Part shown: positions 38,410-47,818 of the stretch, piece after piece | Layout: each line of letters starts with the position of its first letter | Position numbering within the stretch: position 1 is the stretch's first letter | DNA from: Pseudomonas poae | GTDB lineage: Bacteria > Pseudomonadota > Gammaproteobacteria > Pseudomonadales > Pseudomonadaceae | Assembly (NCBI GenBank): GCA_028869255.1 | Contig: CP110972.1 | Span: 4,903,001 to 4,967,000, forward strand | DNA: 64,000 nucleotides | Reading direction: 5' to 3' | Program-made: the position numbers and the translations under genes | Notes under the pieces: model-generated | Seen by the model: only the letters and a program-made list of their open reading frames with translations | Database searches by the model: none | What the model was told of the DNA's origin: nothing

Positions 38410-38540
38410 TGTGGCGAGCGGGCTTGCCCGCGCTGGGGCGCGAAGCGGCCCTGAAACCTGCGACCGCGATCGGTCTGAAACGGCGCGGGGGATTTATTGG
38501 GGCCGCTTCGCCCCCAACGCGGGCAAGCCCGCTCGCCACA
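38410..38540. repeat. Large double hairpin of the GTGGCGAGCGGGCTTGCC REP family
   Basis: Outer arms TGTGGCGAGCGGGCTTGCCC and its complement pair perfectly over 23 bp; inside, GGGGCGCGAAGCGGCCC pairs with GGGCCGCTTCGCCCC apart from a two-base bulge. The central part is about 45 bases. It fills most of the 334-bp rpsT-slyD gap, between two terminators. Confidence 0.82.
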
Positions 38541-38568
38541 GAAGATGCACTCGACTTAACTATCGGGC

Positions 38569-38601
38569 AAAAAAACGCCCCGAACCAGTCGGGGCGTTTT
38601 T
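38569..38601. terminator. Bidirectional terminator between rpsT and slyD
   Basis: A-run, stem ACGCCCCGA/TCGGGGCGT with a five-base loop, and T-run; works on both strands and is only 24 bases after the slyD stop. Confidence 0.85.
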
Positions 38602-38624
38602 GCTACCGATTGATCAAACCACAA

Positions 38625-39110
38625 TCAATGGTGATGACCGCCTTCACCGTGGACGTGGCCGTGAGCCACTTCTTCCTGGGAAGCGTCGCGGATGGCAACG
38701 ATCTTCACTTGGAAGTTCAGGCGCTGGCCTGCCAGAGGGTGGTTGCCGTCGACGGTGACGTCGTCGCCGTCCAGATCGCGGATGGTGACGATCTGCATTT
38801 GGCCGTCCGGCGCGGAAGCGTGGAACTGCATGCCGACTTCCAGCTCATCAACACCTTCGAACATGCTGCGGCTCAGGGTGCTGACCAGTTCAGCGGAGTA
38901 TTCGCCGTAAGCATCTTCAGGTTCTACGGCGACGGTCAGTTCGTCACCAACGTTCTTGCCTTCCAGCGCCTTCTCCAGGCCCGGGATGATGTTACCTGCG
39001 CCTTGCAGGTAGACCAGCGGCGCGCCGCCGGCGGAGCTGTCGATGACCTCACCAGCGTCGTTGGTCAGGGTATAGTCGATGGAGACAGCCTTGTTAGCGG
39101 CGATCGTCAT
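38625..39110 (-). CDS. slyD: FKBP-type peptidyl-prolyl isomerase / metallochaperone SlyD
   Basis: Prolyl isomerase with chaperone insert and nickel-binding tail. The 161-residue protein has VSIDYTLTNDAGEVIDSS, NIIPGLEKALEGKNVGDEL, the insert-in-flap domain, DGNHPLAGQRLNFQVKI and a His-rich end HGHVHGEGGHHH that binds metals. ATG gives MTIAANKAVSIDY. Its start codon lies exactly against a possible start of the divergent DUF3565 gene. Confidence 0.95.
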   Translation of the reverse strand: MTIAANKAVSIDYTLTNDAGEVIDSSAGGAPLVYLQGAGNIIPGLEKALEGKNVGDELTVAVEPEDAYGEYSAELVSTLSRSMFEGVDELEVGMQFHASAPDGQMQIVTIRDLDGDDVTVDGNHPLAGQRLNFQVKIVAIRDASQEEVAHGHVHGEGGHHH

Positions 39111-39417
39111 GGGGCGAGACCTTTTGCATAAGAATGAAGAACGGACAAGTCTAAACAAGGATTTGCCCGAAAGCGAACAGAACCCGGACGGACGGGGTCG
39201 AACAAACGTCTCGACCGTCACCGGTTTTCATCAAGATGAGGACCAGCAATGGGTCGTCGAACTGTCCTGCGGCCACACTCAGCACTTGCGTCATCAGCCG
39301 CCGTGGCAATCCCGGGCCTGGGTGACGGACCCCACGCAACGCCTTGAAAAAATAGGTCAGCGCTTTGCGTGTGGCTGGTGCGCTCAAGCCCCGGATAGAG
39401 ATAACCTTGTCAGCTGA
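39109..39417 (+). CDS. DUF3565 domain-containing protein
   Basis: Small soluble protein of about 102 residues. The conserved part is GFHQDEDQQWVVELSCGHTQHLRHQPPW followed by a late CGWC, suggesting a small metal-binding domain with Cys and His residues; I recognise it as DUF3565. The N-terminal 35 residues are not part of that domain, so the start is uncertain: ATG here, ATG ten codons upstream inside slyD, or an unseen start further in. It is divergent from slyD and precedes pta. Confidence 0.65.
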   Translation: MGRDLLHKNEERTSLNKDLPESEQNPDGRGRTNVSTVTGFHQDEDQQWVVELSCGHTQHLRHQPPWQSRAWVTDPTQRLEKIGQRFACGWCAQAPDRDNLVS

Positions 39418-39479
39418 TTCCCCCGGTAGGCCATCAGCTATAGACGGCCACCGAAGCCATGCACCTCCAGAGAATTCGC

Positions 39480-41579
39480 ATGCAGACTTTTTTTATCGCG
39501 CCCACCGATTTTGGTGTGGGTCTGACCTCCATCAGCCTTGGGCTGGTGCGTACCCTTGAGCGGGCCGGGCTGAAAGTCGGCTTTTTCAAGCCGATTGCGC
39601 AGCCGCACCCCGGCGACACCGGCCCCGAGCGCTCCACCGAACTGGTGGCCCGCACCCACGGCCTCAAGCCGCCGCAACCCTTGGGCCTGGCCCATGTGGA
39701 GCGGATGCTCGGCGACGGCCAGCTCGACGAGCTGCTCGAAGAAATCATCACCCTGTATCAACAGGCCGCCATCGGCAAGGACGTGCTGATCGTCGAGGGC
39801 ATGGTGCCGACCCGCAGCGCCAGCTATGCGGCGCGGGTCAACCTGCACCTGGCCAAGAGCCTGGACGCAGAAGTGATCCTGGTGTCGGCCCCGGAAAACG
39901 AAGTGCTCACCGAGCTATCAGGGCGCGTGGAATTGCAGGCCCAGCTGTTCGGCGGCCCGAAAGACCCGAAAGTGCTCGGCGTGATCCTCAACAAGGTGCG
40001 CACCGACGAAAGCATTGAAGCCTTCTCGGCGCGTCTCAAGGAGCACTCGCCGCTGTTGCGCAGCGGTGACTTCCGCCTGCTCGGCTGCATCCCCTACCAG
40101 CCGGAACTCAACGCGCCGCGCACCCGCGACGTGGCCGACCTGATGGGCGCGCAGATCCTCAACGCCGGCGACTACGAAACCCGGCGCATGACCAAAATCA
40201 TCATCTGCGCCCGCACCATGCGTAACACCGTGGAGCTGCTCAAGCCCGGCGTGCTGGTGGTGACCCCGGGCGACCGCGACGACATCATCCTCGCCGTCAG
40301 CCTGGCTGCGATCAACGGCGTGCCCCTGGCCGGCCTGTTGCTGACCAGCGACACCCTGCCCGATCCACGCATCATGGATTTGTGCCGCGGCGCATTCCAG
40401 GCCGGGCTGCCGGTGCTGTCGGTGAGCTCCGGCTCGTACGACACGGCCAACCAGCTCAATGGCCTGAACAAGGAAATCCCTATCGATGACCGTGAGCGCG
40501 CAGAGATCATCACTGACTTTGTCGCCAGCCACCTCGATGCGCGCTGGCTGCACCAACGCTGCGGCACGCCACGGGAGATGCGCCTGTCGCCGGCGGTATT
40601 CCGCTATCAGCTGATCCAGCGCGCCCAGGCCGCCAACAAGCGCATTGTATTGCCCGAGGGCAGCGAGCCGTTGACCGTACAAGCCGCCGCCATCTGCCAG
40701 GCCCGGGGGATTGCCCGCTGCGTGCTGCTGGCCAAGCCTGCGGACGTGGAAGCCGTCGCCCGCGCCCAGGGCATCGAACTGCCCGAGGGCCTGGAGATTC
40801 TTGACCCGGACCTGATTCGCCAGCGCTACGTCGAACCGATGGTCGCGCTGCGCAAGAGCAAGAGCCTCAATGCGCCGATGGCCGAGCAGCAACTGGAGGA
40901 CACGGTGGTGATCGCCACCATGATGCTCGCCCTGGACGAAGTCGACGGCCTGGTCTCCGGGGTTATCCACTCCACCGCCAACACCATCCGCCCTGCCCTG
41001 CAGCTGATCAAGACCGCGCCGGGCTGCACCCTGGTGTCGTCGGTGTTCTTTATGCTGTTTCCCGAGCAGGTGCTGGTGTACGGCGACTGCGTGATGAACC
41101 CGCACCCAAGCGCAGCCGAGCTGGCGGAAATCGCCCTGCAAAGCGCCGACTCGGCCGCCGCGTTCGGCATCACCCCACGTGTGGCGATGATCAGCTATTC
41201 CAGCGGCGATTCGGCCAGCGGCGAGGAAGTGGAAAAAGTCCGCGAAGCCACCCTGCTCGCCCACGAGCAGCAAAGCTCACTGCTGATCGACGGACCACTG
41301 CAATATGACGCCGCCGCCAACGAAGCCGTCGCCCGACAGCTGGCGCCCGACAGCCTGGTCGCGGGCAAGGCCACCGTGTTCGTGTTCCCGGACCTGAACA
41401 CCGGCAACACCACGCACAAGGCCGTGCAACGCAGCGCCGATTGCGTGAGCCTGGGGCCGATGCTCCAGGGCCTGCGCAAACCCGTCAACGATCTGCCACG
41501 TGGCGCCCAGGTCGACGACATCGTGTACACCATCGCGCTGACTGCGATCCAAGCCGCCAACCGACCTATGGATATCTAA
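39480..41579 (+). CDS. pta: Phosphate acetyltransferase
   Basis: Interconverts acetyl-CoA and acetyl phosphate. The 699-residue protein is the long Pta type: an N-terminal P-loop/dethiobiotin-synthetase-like domain (FIAPTDFGVGLTSISLG), a central DRTGG domain (about 215-320), and the C-terminal catalytic PTA_PTB domain from about residue 375, with VLPEGSEPLTVQAAAI, GDCVMNPHPSAAELAEIAL and FPDLNTGNTTHKAVQR. ATG chosen at MQTFFIAPTD, seven codons after another ATG. In P. aeruginosa ackA lies beside pta and slyD; here no ackA is present. An acyltransferase gene starts directly after the stop. Confidence 0.95.
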   Translation: MQTFFIAPTDFGVGLTSISLGLVRTLERAGLKVGFFKPIAQPHPGDTGPERSTELVARTHGLKPPQPLGLAHVERMLGDGQLDELLEEIITLYQQAAIGKDVLIVEGMVPTRSASYAARVNLHLAKSLDAEVILVSAPENEVLTELSGRVELQAQLFGGPKDPKVLGVILNKVRTDESIEAFSARLKEHSPLLRSGDFRLLGCIPYQPELNAPRTRDVADLMGAQILNAGDYETRRMTKIIICARTMRNTVELLKPGVLVVTPGDRDDIILAVSLAAINGVPLAGLLLTSDTLPDPRIMDLCRGAFQAGLPVLSVSSGSYDTANQLNGLNKEIPIDDRERAEIITDFVASHLDARWLHQRCGTPREMRLSPAVFRYQLIQRAQAANKRIVLPEGSEPLTVQAAAICQARGIARCVLLAKPADVEAVARAQGIELPEGLEILDPDLIRQRYVEPMVALRKSKSLNAPMAEQQLEDTVVIATMMLALDEVDGLVSGVIHSTANTIRPALQLIKTAPGCTLVSSVFFMLFPEQVLVYGDCVMNPHPSAAELAEIALQSADSAAAFGITPRVAMISYSSGDSASGEEVEKVREATLLAHEQQSSLLIDGPLQYDAAANEAVARQLAPDSLVAGKATVFVFPDLNTGNTTHKAVQRSADCVSLGPMLQGLRKPVNDLPRGAQVDDIVYTIALTAIQAANRPMDI

Positions 41580-42479
41580 ATGTTGGGTTTTCTACCTGCC
41601 GCCGTGCGCGGGGTGATCGCTTCGCTGTTGCTGGCACTGAATACGATCCTGCTGTGTTCGTTCCTGTTTATCGTCGCGCTGTTCAAGGCCCTGCCGTTCG
41701 CCAAGCGCTTCAGCGAATGGCTGATGAACCACACCCATGAAGCCTGGGTGACCAACAACAAGGGCTGGATGAACCTGGTGTGCCGCACCCGCTGGCACCT
41801 GACCGGCCTTGAGGGCCTGGATTACCAGCACTCGTACCTGGTGACCAGCAACCACCAGAGCTGGGTCGACATCATGGTGTTGCAATACGTGCTCAATCGG
41901 CGGATTCGCCCACTGAAGTTCTTCCTCAAGCAAGAACTGATCTGGGTGCCGGTGATTGGCCTGGCGTGGTGGGCGCTGGGCTTTCCGTTCATGAAGCGTT
42001 ACACCAAAGCCTATCTGGAGAAACACCCGGAGAAAAAAGGCAAAGACCTGGAAACCACTCGCAAGACCTGCGCGAAGTTTCGCGACAACCCCGTGGGCAT
42101 TTTCAACTTTGCCGAAGGCACACGGTTTACCCCAGGCAAGCATGCCCAGCAGAACTCGCCGTTTCGTTACCTGCTCAAGCCCAAGGCCGGTGGTATCGCG
42201 TTTGTGCTGGATGCCATGGGTGAACAGCTGAAGTCACTGGTGAACGTGACCATCCACTACCCGGCTGGGCGCCCTGGTTATTGGGATTTGCTCTGCGGGA
42301 ATGTGAAGGACGTGGTGGTGCACTTTGAAGAGGTGCAGATCCCGGCCGAGTTTATTGGCAAGAATTATGAGCAGGATGGGGAATATCGGTTGGCGTTCCA
42401 GGGCTGGATCAACCGGTTGTGGGAAGAGAAAGATGACTTGCTCGATCAACTTCACAAAGATTTCCCAGAACGCCGCTGA
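41580..42479 (+). CDS. 1-acyl-sn-glycerol-3-phosphate acyltransferase family protein (YihG-like)
   Basis: Membrane-bound PlsC-type acyltransferase, 299 residues. An N-terminal span (VIASLLLALNTILLCSFLFIVALF) precedes the acyltransferase motifs NHQSWVD (HxxxxD) and FNFAEGTRFTPG, with FPFMKRYTK as block II. The type resembles E. coli YihG, which affects acyl composition of phospholipids. The ATG follows the pta stop codon directly, so both are likely co-expressed. It ends before a REPIN and a terminator. Confidence 0.88.
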   Translation: MLGFLPAAVRGVIASLLLALNTILLCSFLFIVALFKALPFAKRFSEWLMNHTHEAWVTNNKGWMNLVCRTRWHLTGLEGLDYQHSYLVTSNHQSWVDIMVLQYVLNRRIRPLKFFLKQELIWVPVIGLAWWALGFPFMKRYTKAYLEKHPEKKGKDLETTRKTCAKFRDNPVGIFNFAEGTRFTPGKHAQQNSPFRYLLKPKAGGIAFVLDAMGEQLKSLVNVTIHYPAGRPGYWDLLCGNVKDVVVHFEEVQIPAEFIGKNYEQDGEYRLAFQGWINRLWEEKDDLLDQLHKDFPERR

Positions 42480-42501
42480 TCGCAATATGGACACACTTGC
42501 C

Positions 42502-42588
42502 TGTGGGAGCTGGCTTGCCTGCGATAGCATCGCCGCGGTGTAACTGGCAGACCGAGGTGCGTGCATCGCAGGCAAGCCAGCTCCCACA
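42502..42588. repeat. REPIN after the acyltransferase gene
   Basis: Left unit TGTGGGAGCTGGCTTGCCTG and right unit CAGGCAAGCCAGCTCCCACA form a perfect inverted pair. The right half, including ACCGAGGTG before it, is nearly the same as in the elements near 50.0 and 62.3 kb. Confidence 0.85.
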
Positions 42589-42614
42589 GTTGACCGAGTT
42601 GTTTTGAAAACATT

Positions 42615-42653
42615 AAAAAGCCCGCCACCGAGTGATCGGTGGCGGGCTTTTTT
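42615..42653. terminator. Bidirectional terminator between the acyltransferase gene and cysNC
   Basis: Perfect 13-bp stem AGCCCGCCACCGA/TCGGTGGCGGGCT, loop of four bases, flanked by A-run and T-run. Confidence 0.9.
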
Positions 42654-42666
42654 GTGGCCGCGAGGT

Positions 42667-44565
42667 TTAGATCGCGCCGCGCTGACGCAACAGCTCCAGC
42701 ACTTGCTTGACGCTTTCTTCCAGAGACAGGGCCTGGGTGTCGATCACCAGATCGGCATTCAGCGGCACGTCGTACGGGAAGGATTCGCCAGGGATGTTAT
42801 CCCCGCCGGCAGCGTACAAGCCTTGCGGATCACGCTCGGCGCACACCAGCGGCGACGCTTGCACGTAGACGGTCAGCAGGCGGTCGGCGCCAATCAACGC
42901 CTTGGCCTGTTCACGCCCTTCGGCATCCGGCGCAACAAACGCAGCCAGGGTCAACAAGCCCGCTTCGTTGAACTGACGCGCAACGTGAGCCGCACGACGC
43001 CAGTTCTCGGTGCGCCCGGCACGGTCCTGCGGCAAGCCTTTGTTCAGGTCGTGACGCAGGTTCTGGCCATCCAGTACGAACACCGCCCGGCCCATGTCGA
43101 ACAGCTTGCGCTCAACCGCATAGGCCAAGGTGCTCTTGCCCGCGCCCGACAGGCCGCTGAACAGTACGGTGGCCGGTTGCTGGCCGAAGCGCAGTGCGCG
43201 CTCTTCGGTGGCCACGTGAGCTAATTTGCCGTGCTGCGCCGCGCTGCCGTGAGTAACCGGCGGCGCGATGATCATGCCCGCAGCCACAGTGCCATTGGTC
43301 AAACGGTCGATGACGATAAACGCGCCCGTGGTGCGATTACTGTCGTAGCCGTCCAAAGCGATGGCGGCGTCGAGGCTGACCTTGACCCGGCCGATCTCGT
43401 TCAACTGCAGCGAACTCGCCGGACCTTCGGCCAGGGTGTTCACGTCCACACGGTGCACGATGCTGGTGATGGAACCCGGCACGTAGCTGGTGGCGCGCTT
43501 GATGTCGTATTTCTTGCCCGGCAGCATCGGCTCTTCGGCCATCCACACCAGCATGGCGTCGAACGCGTCGGTAACTTGCGGCACATTGTCGGCATGCACC
43601 AGCAGGTCGCCACGGGAGATGTCGATCTCGTCTTCCATGGTCAGGGTCACGGCCTGGCCCGGGCCTGCGTGCTCCAGCTCACCTTCAAAGGTAACGATGG
43701 ATTTGACGCGGCTGCTCTTGCCTGACGGCAGCACTACGACTTCGTCGCCCTTGTGCACGATGCCGCTGGCCAGGGTGCCGGCGAAGCCACGGAAGTTCAG
43801 GTTCGGACGGTTGACGTACTGCACCGGGAAGCGCAGGTCGGTGTAGTTGCGGTCGTTGGCGATCTCGACGGTTTCCAGGATCTCCATCAGCGACTGCCCG
43901 GTGTACCACGGCGAACGCTCGCTCTTGTTCACCACGTTGTCGCCCTTGAGCGCCGACATCGGCACGAAGGCCAAGGTGCTCGGCTTGAAGGCGATACCGT
44001 CGGCGAACTTCAGGTAATCGGCCTTGATCTGCTCGAATACGCTTTGGTCGAAGCCATTGATGTCCATCTTGTTGACGGCCACCACGATGTGTTTGATGCC
44101 CAGCAACGAGGCGATAAAGCTGTGACGACGGGTCTGGGTCTGCACACCGTAGCGCGCGTCGATCAGGATGATCGCCAGGTCACAGGTGGACGCACCGGTG
44201 GCCATGTTGCGGGTGTACTGCTCGTGGCCGGGGGTGTCGGCGATGATGAATTTGCGCTTGGCGGTAGAGAAGTAGCGGTAGGCAACATCGATGGTGATGC
44301 CCTGCTCACGCTCGGCCTGCAGGCCGTCGACCAGCAAGGCCAGGTCGATGTCGTCGCCGGTGGTGCCGGATTTTTTCGAATCGCGGGTGATGGCTTCCAG
44401 GTGATCTTCGTAGATCATCTTGGAGTCGTGCAGCAGGCGCCCGATCAGGGTGCTCTTGCCGTCGTCGACGTTGCCACAGGTCAGGAAGCGCAACATTTCC
44501 TTGCGCTCGTGCTGGCTCAGGTAGGCGAGGATGTCCTCGCTGATCAAATCAGATTGATGCGACAT
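42667..44565 (-). CDS. cysN: Bifunctional sulfate adenylyltransferase GTPase subunit / APS kinase CysNC
   Basis: Activates sulfate for assimilation: the CysN part is the GTPase that drives CysD-catalysed APS formation, the CysC part phosphorylates APS to PAPS. The 632-residue fusion has EF-Tu-like G motifs [28 protein letters not shown] and NKMD, then beta-barrel domains, and from about residue 460 the kinase P-loop [16 protein letters not shown]. The fusion is typical of pseudomonads. It follows cysD by nine bases. Confidence 0.97.
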   Translation of the reverse strand: MSHQSDLISEDILAYLSQHERKEMLRFLTCGNVDDGKSTLIGRLLHDSKMIYEDHLEAITRDSKKSGTTGDDIDLALLVDGLQAEREQGITIDVAYRYFSTAKRKFIIADTPGHEQYTRNMATGASTCDLAIILIDARYGVQTQTRRHSFIASLLGIKHIVVAVNKMDINGFDQSVFEQIKADYLKFADGIAFKPSTLAFVPMSALKGDNVVNKSERSPWYTGQSLMEILETVEIANDRNYTDLRFPVQYVNRPNLNFRGFAGTLASGIVHKGDEVVVLPSGKSSRVKSIVTFEGELEHAGPGQAVTLTMEDEIDISRGDLLVHADNVPQVTDAFDAMLVWMAEEPMLPGKKYDIKRATSYVPGSITSIVHRVDVNTLAEGPASSLQLNEIGRVKVSLDAAIALDGYDSNRTTGAFIVIDRLTNGTVAAGMIIAPPVTHGSAAQHGKLAHVATEERALRFGQQPATVLFSGLSGAGKSTLAYAVERKLFDMGRAVFVLDGQNLRHDLNKGLPQDRAGRTENWRRAAHVARQFNEAGLLTLAAFVAPDAEGREQAKALIGADRLLTVYVQASPLVCAERDPQGLYAAGGDNIPGESFPYDVPLNADLVIDTQALSLEESVKQVLELLRQRGAI

Positions 44566-44574
44566 GACAGCCCC

Positions 44575-45492
44575 TTAGAAATAGCCTTGACGTTTTTTAT
44601 CTTCCATCGAGCCTGCACCATCGTGGTCGATGACACGGCCCTGGCGCTCGGAAGTTCGCGTCAGGAGCATTTCCTGAATGATGTCGGTCAGCGTTTCGGC
44701 TTCGGACTCCACCGCACCCGTCAACGGGTAGCAGCCAAGGGTACGGAAACGTACTTTCTTTTTGACGATTCGGGCTTTGTCTTCATCGGACAAGTGCTCA
44801 AGGATGCGGTCGTCGTCGATCATGATCAACGTGCCGTTCTTCTCGATCACATCGCGTTCGGCGGCGAAGTACAGCGGCACAATCGGGATGCCTTCGAGGT
44901 AGATGTACTGCCAGATGTCCAGCTCGGTCCAGTTGGACAGCGGGAACACACGGATCGATTCGCCCTTGTTGACGTTGCCGTTGTAGACGTTCCACAGCTC
45001 CGGGCGCTGGTTCTTTGGGTCCCAGCGGTGTTTGCTGTCGCGGAATGAGTACACGCGCTCTTTGGCGCGGGATTTCTCTTCATCACGACGGGCGCCGCCG
45101 AACGCTGCGTCGAAACCATGCTTGTCCAGGGCCTGCTTGAGGCCCTCGGTCTTCATGATGTCGGTGTGCTTGGCGCTGCCGTGGGTGAACGGGTTGATGC
45201 CCTGCGCCACACCATCGGGGTTGACGTGGGTGATCAGGTCCAGGCCCAGTTCCTCGACCATTTTGTCGCGGAACTTGTACATTTCCTGGAATTTCCAGCG
45301 GGTATCGACGTGCATCACTGGGAACGGCAGTTTGCCTGGGAAAAAGGCTTTGCGCGCCAGGTGCAGCATCACGGCGGAGTCTTTACCGATCGAGTAGAGC
45401 ATCACCGGGTTGTCGAACTCGGCGGCGACCTCGCGGATGATGTGGATGCTTTCCGCCTCCAGCTGTTTCAGATGCGTCAGTTTGTCGACCAT
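44575..45492 (-). CDS. cysD: Sulfate adenylyltransferase subunit 2 CysD
   Basis: ATP-sulfurylase catalytic subunit, PP-loop type. The 305-residue protein has the PP motif [19 protein letters not shown], the [16 protein letters not shown] segment, [15 protein letters not shown] and a typical end [12 protein letters not shown]. First gene of cysD-cysNC. An 18-bp palindrome lies about 105 bp upstream of its start; CysB control is expected from other bacteria but no certain site is visible. Confidence 0.97.
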   Translation of the reverse strand: MVDKLTHLKQLEAESIHIIREVAAEFDNPVMLYSIGKDSAVMLHLARKAFFPGKLPFPVMHVDTRWKFQEMYKFRDKMVEELGLDLITHVNPDGVAQGINPFTHGSAKHTDIMKTEGLKQALDKHGFDAAFGGARRDEEKSRAKERVYSFRDSKHRWDPKNQRPELWNVYNGNVNKGESIRVFPLSNWTELDIWQYIYLEGIPIVPLYFAAERDVIEKNGTLIMIDDDRILEHLSDEDKARIVKKKVRFRTLGCYPLTGAVESEAETLTDIIQEMLLTRTSERQGRVIDHDGAGSMEDKKRQGYF

Positions 45493-45597
45493 GGTTACTC
45501 ACGGAAAAACGATCTTATGGACGGCCAGCGGGCCGTGTTCGAGCGGGGCATGCTAGCACAGCACCTTCTTCTATTCAGGGAGCCGGCTAGATCGAAA

Positions 45598-45615
45598 CGA
45601 TATATCAATATATCG
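45598..45615. promoter_or_regulatory. AT-rich palindrome upstream of cysD
   Basis: CGATATAT-CA-ATATATCG is a perfect palindrome with 8-bp arms, about 105 bp upstream of cysD and next to a REPIN. It could be an operator; no regulator can be named. Confidence 0.35.
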
Positions 45616-45641
45616 CCGGGTTTGGCCCCACTCGGTCGAAG

Positions 45642-45730
45642 GTGGGAGCGGGCTTGCTCGCGAATGCAGTGTGTCAGCCAGCGCATGTATCAACTGACAG
45701 CCCGCCTTCGCGAGCAAGCCCGCTCCCACA
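45642..45730. repeat. REPIN between cysD and the Nif3-like gene
   Basis: Left GTGGGAGCGGGCTTGCTCGCGAA and right TTCGCGAGCAAGCCCGCTCCCAC are perfect complements over 23 bp; the middle holds a smaller CTGACA/TGTCAG pairing. Confidence 0.87.
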
Positions 45731-45749
45731 TGTTGTTCAACGGTGTGGC

Positions 45750-46508
45750 TCAGATCGGATTGAGGCAATCGATGAACAGATGCTCCAGGGCAAACCGCCG
45801 CGCCAGGTAATCGCCCAGCGCCTGTACGCCGTAGCGCTCGGTGGCATGGTGGCCGGCGGCGATAAAGCTGATGTGGTTTTCCCGCGCACTGTGGAAGGTC
45901 TGCTCGGAAGCCTCGCCACTGAGGAACAGGTCGACACCGGCCGCAATCGCGTCGTCGATATAGCCCTGTCCACCGCCGGTGCACCAGCCGACGCGGCGGA
46001 TCATTTCGCTGCCTTCGATCAGCAGTGGCTCGCGGCCCATCACGTCCTGCACGCGGCGGGCGAAGTCACGGGGCGACAAGGGCTCCGCCAGGGAGCCGAC
46101 CAGGCCGACGACCTTGGGGTTATTCGGGTCCAGCGGGCCTTCGACCGTGATGTCCAGCTGGCGAGCCAGTTGCACGTTATTGCCGACATCCGGGTGCAGG
46201 TCCAACGGCAGGTGGTAGGCCAGCAGACTGATGTCGTGCTTGAGCAGGGTTTTCAAGCGGCGTTGCTTCATGCCGGTGATGCAGGGGTTTTCGCCTTTCC
46301 AGAAATAACCGTGATGCACCAGGATCAGGTCAGCCTGGGCTTCGACGGCGGCGTCCAGCAGGGCCTGACTGGCGGTGACGCCGCTGACGATGCGCATCAC
46401 CTGCGGGCGACCCTCGACCTGCAGGCCATTGGGGCAATAATCGGCAATTTTTGCGCTGCCAAGGTAGCGGTCCGCTTCCTCGACGAGGGTGGTAAGGGGG
46501 ACGGCCAT
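45750..46508 (-). CDS. Nif3-like dinuclear metal centre protein (YbgI family)
   Basis: Cytoplasmic hexameric toroid protein with a two-metal site; in E. coli YbgI has been linked to GTP cyclohydrolase-like activity, but the true function is unsettled. The 252-residue protein shows YCPNGLQVEG, ILVHHGYFWKGENP (metal His pair), GWCTGGGQGYI and HATERYGVQAL near the end. It is divergent from algW, as in P. aeruginosa. Confidence 0.92.
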   Translation of the reverse strand: MAVPLTTLVEEADRYLGSAKIADYCPNGLQVEGRPQVMRIVSGVTASQALLDAAVEAQADLILVHHGYFWKGENPCITGMKQRRLKTLLKHDISLLAYHLPLDLHPDVGNNVQLARQLDITVEGPLDPNNPKVVGLVGSLAEPLSPRDFARRVQDVMGREPLLIEGSEMIRRVGWCTGGGQGYIDDAIAAGVDLFLSGEASEQTFHSARENHISFIAAGHHATERYGVQALGDYLARRFALEHLFIDCLNPI

Positions 46509-46550
46509 AAAAGACTCCTAAATATCCCGTTCGCAGGCGTCGCAGCCTCG

Positions 46551-46556
46551 TATAAT
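46551..46556 (+). promoter_or_regulatory. -10 box of the algW promoter
   Basis: Perfect TATAAT about 54 bases before the algW ATG. The -35 region is not conserved, so an activator or another sigma factor may help. Confidence 0.45.
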
Positions 46557-46609
46557 GCGCGACATTATGGGCGCTCTCCCGCCCCCTGCAACCTGTCAGG
46601 ACTTACTTG

Positions 46610-47764
46610 ATGCTCAAGGCACTGCGTTTTTTTGGATGGCCATTGCTGGCTGGCGTGCTGATCGCGATGCTGATTATTCAGCGTTATCCCCAGTTGGTGG
46701 GCTTACCCAGCCTTGATGTGAACCTGCAACAGGCACCGCAAACCAGCGCGGTGGTACAAGGCCCGGTGACCTATGCCGACGCAGTGGTCATCGCCGCGCC
46801 GGCCGTGGTCAATCTGTATACCACCAAGGTCATCAACAAACCGGCGCACCCGTTGTTTGAAGACCCGCAGTTCCGCCGCTATTTCGGGGATAACGGGCCC
46901 AAGCAGCGCCGTATGGAATCCAGCCTGGGTTCCGGCGTGATCATGAGCCCTGAGGGCTACATCCTGACCAACAACCACGTGACCACCGGCGCCGACCAGA
47001 TTGTGGTGGCCCTGCGTGACGGCCGCGAAACCCTGGCCCGCGTAGTGGGCAGTGACCCGGAAACCGACCTCGCAGTGCTGAAGATCGACTTGAAAAGCCT
47101 GCCCTCGATCACCCTAGGCCGCTCCGATGGCTTGCGCGTGGGTGACGTGGCGCTGGCCATCGGCAACCCGTTCGGGGTCGGCCAGACGGTGACCATGGGT
47201 ATCATCAGCGCCACCGGGCGCAACCAGCTGGGGCTAAACAGCTACGAAGATTTCATCCAGACCGACGCGGCGATCAACCCGGGCAACTCCGGCGGCGCGC
47301 TGGTGGATGCCAATGGCAACCTGACCGGGATCAACACCGCTATTTTCTCCAAGTCCGGCGGCTCCCAGGGCATCGGTTTTGCGATCCCGGTGAAGCTGGC
47401 GATGGAAGTGATGAAGTCGATCATCGAACACGGCCAGGTGATTCGCGGCTGGCTGGGGATTGAAGTGCAACCACTGACCAAGGAACTCGCCGAGTCGTTT
47501 GGCCTGACCGGGCGCCCTGGCATCGTGGTCGCCGGGATCTTCCGCGATGGCCCGGCGCAGAAAGCCGGCCTGCAACTGGGCGACGTGATCCTGAGCATCA
47601 ACGGTGAACCGGCCGGGGACGGTCGCAAGTCGATGAACCAGGTGGCGCGGATCAAGCCGACCGACAAAGTGGCGATCCAGGTGATGCGCAACGGCAAAGA
47701 GATCAAGCTGCTGGCGGAAATCGGCCTGCGCCCACCGCCTGCACCGGTGAAAGAAGAGGAATAA
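46610..47764 (+). CDS. algW: Periplasmic serine protease AlgW (DegS family)
   Basis: Membrane-anchored HtrA-type protease that senses misfolded outer-membrane proteins and cleaves the anti-sigma factor MucA, releasing AlgU (RpoE-like). The 384-residue protein has one N-terminal span (LRFFGWPLLAGVLIAMLII), the trypsin-like domain with triad His in ILTNNHVTTGADQ, Asp in ETDLAVLKI and Ser in INPGNSGGALVD, and one C-terminal PDZ domain. ATG chosen; a TTG lies one codon earlier. Confidence 0.95.
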   Translation: MLKALRFFGWPLLAGVLIAMLIIQRYPQLVGLPSLDVNLQQAPQTSAVVQGPVTYADAVVIAAPAVVNLYTTKVINKPAHPLFEDPQFRRYFGDNGPKQRRMESSLGSGVIMSPEGYILTNNHVTTGADQIVVALRDGRETLARVVGSDPETDLAVLKIDLKSLPSITLGRSDGLRVGDVALAIGNPFGVGQTVTMGIISATGRNQLGLNSYEDFIQTDAAINPGNSGGALVDANGNLTGINTAIFSKSGGSQGIGFAIPVKLAMEVMKSIIEHGQVIRGWLGIEVQPLTKELAESFGLTGRPGIVVAGIFRDGPAQKAGLQLGDVILSINGEPAGDGRKSMNQVARIKPTDKVAIQVMRNGKEIKLLAEIGLRPPPAPVKEEE

Positions 47765-47772
47765 CGGTGATA

Positions 47773-47792
47773 GGAGCCCGTGCGCGGGCTCC
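47773..47792 (+). terminator. Terminator-like hairpin after algW
   Basis: Perfect stem GGAGCCCG/CGGGCTCC with a four-base loop just after the algW stop; no real T-run follows, so termination strength is uncertain. Confidence 0.55.
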
Positions 47793-47818
47793 TGTAACCT
47801 AATATTTCAAAAAAATCC

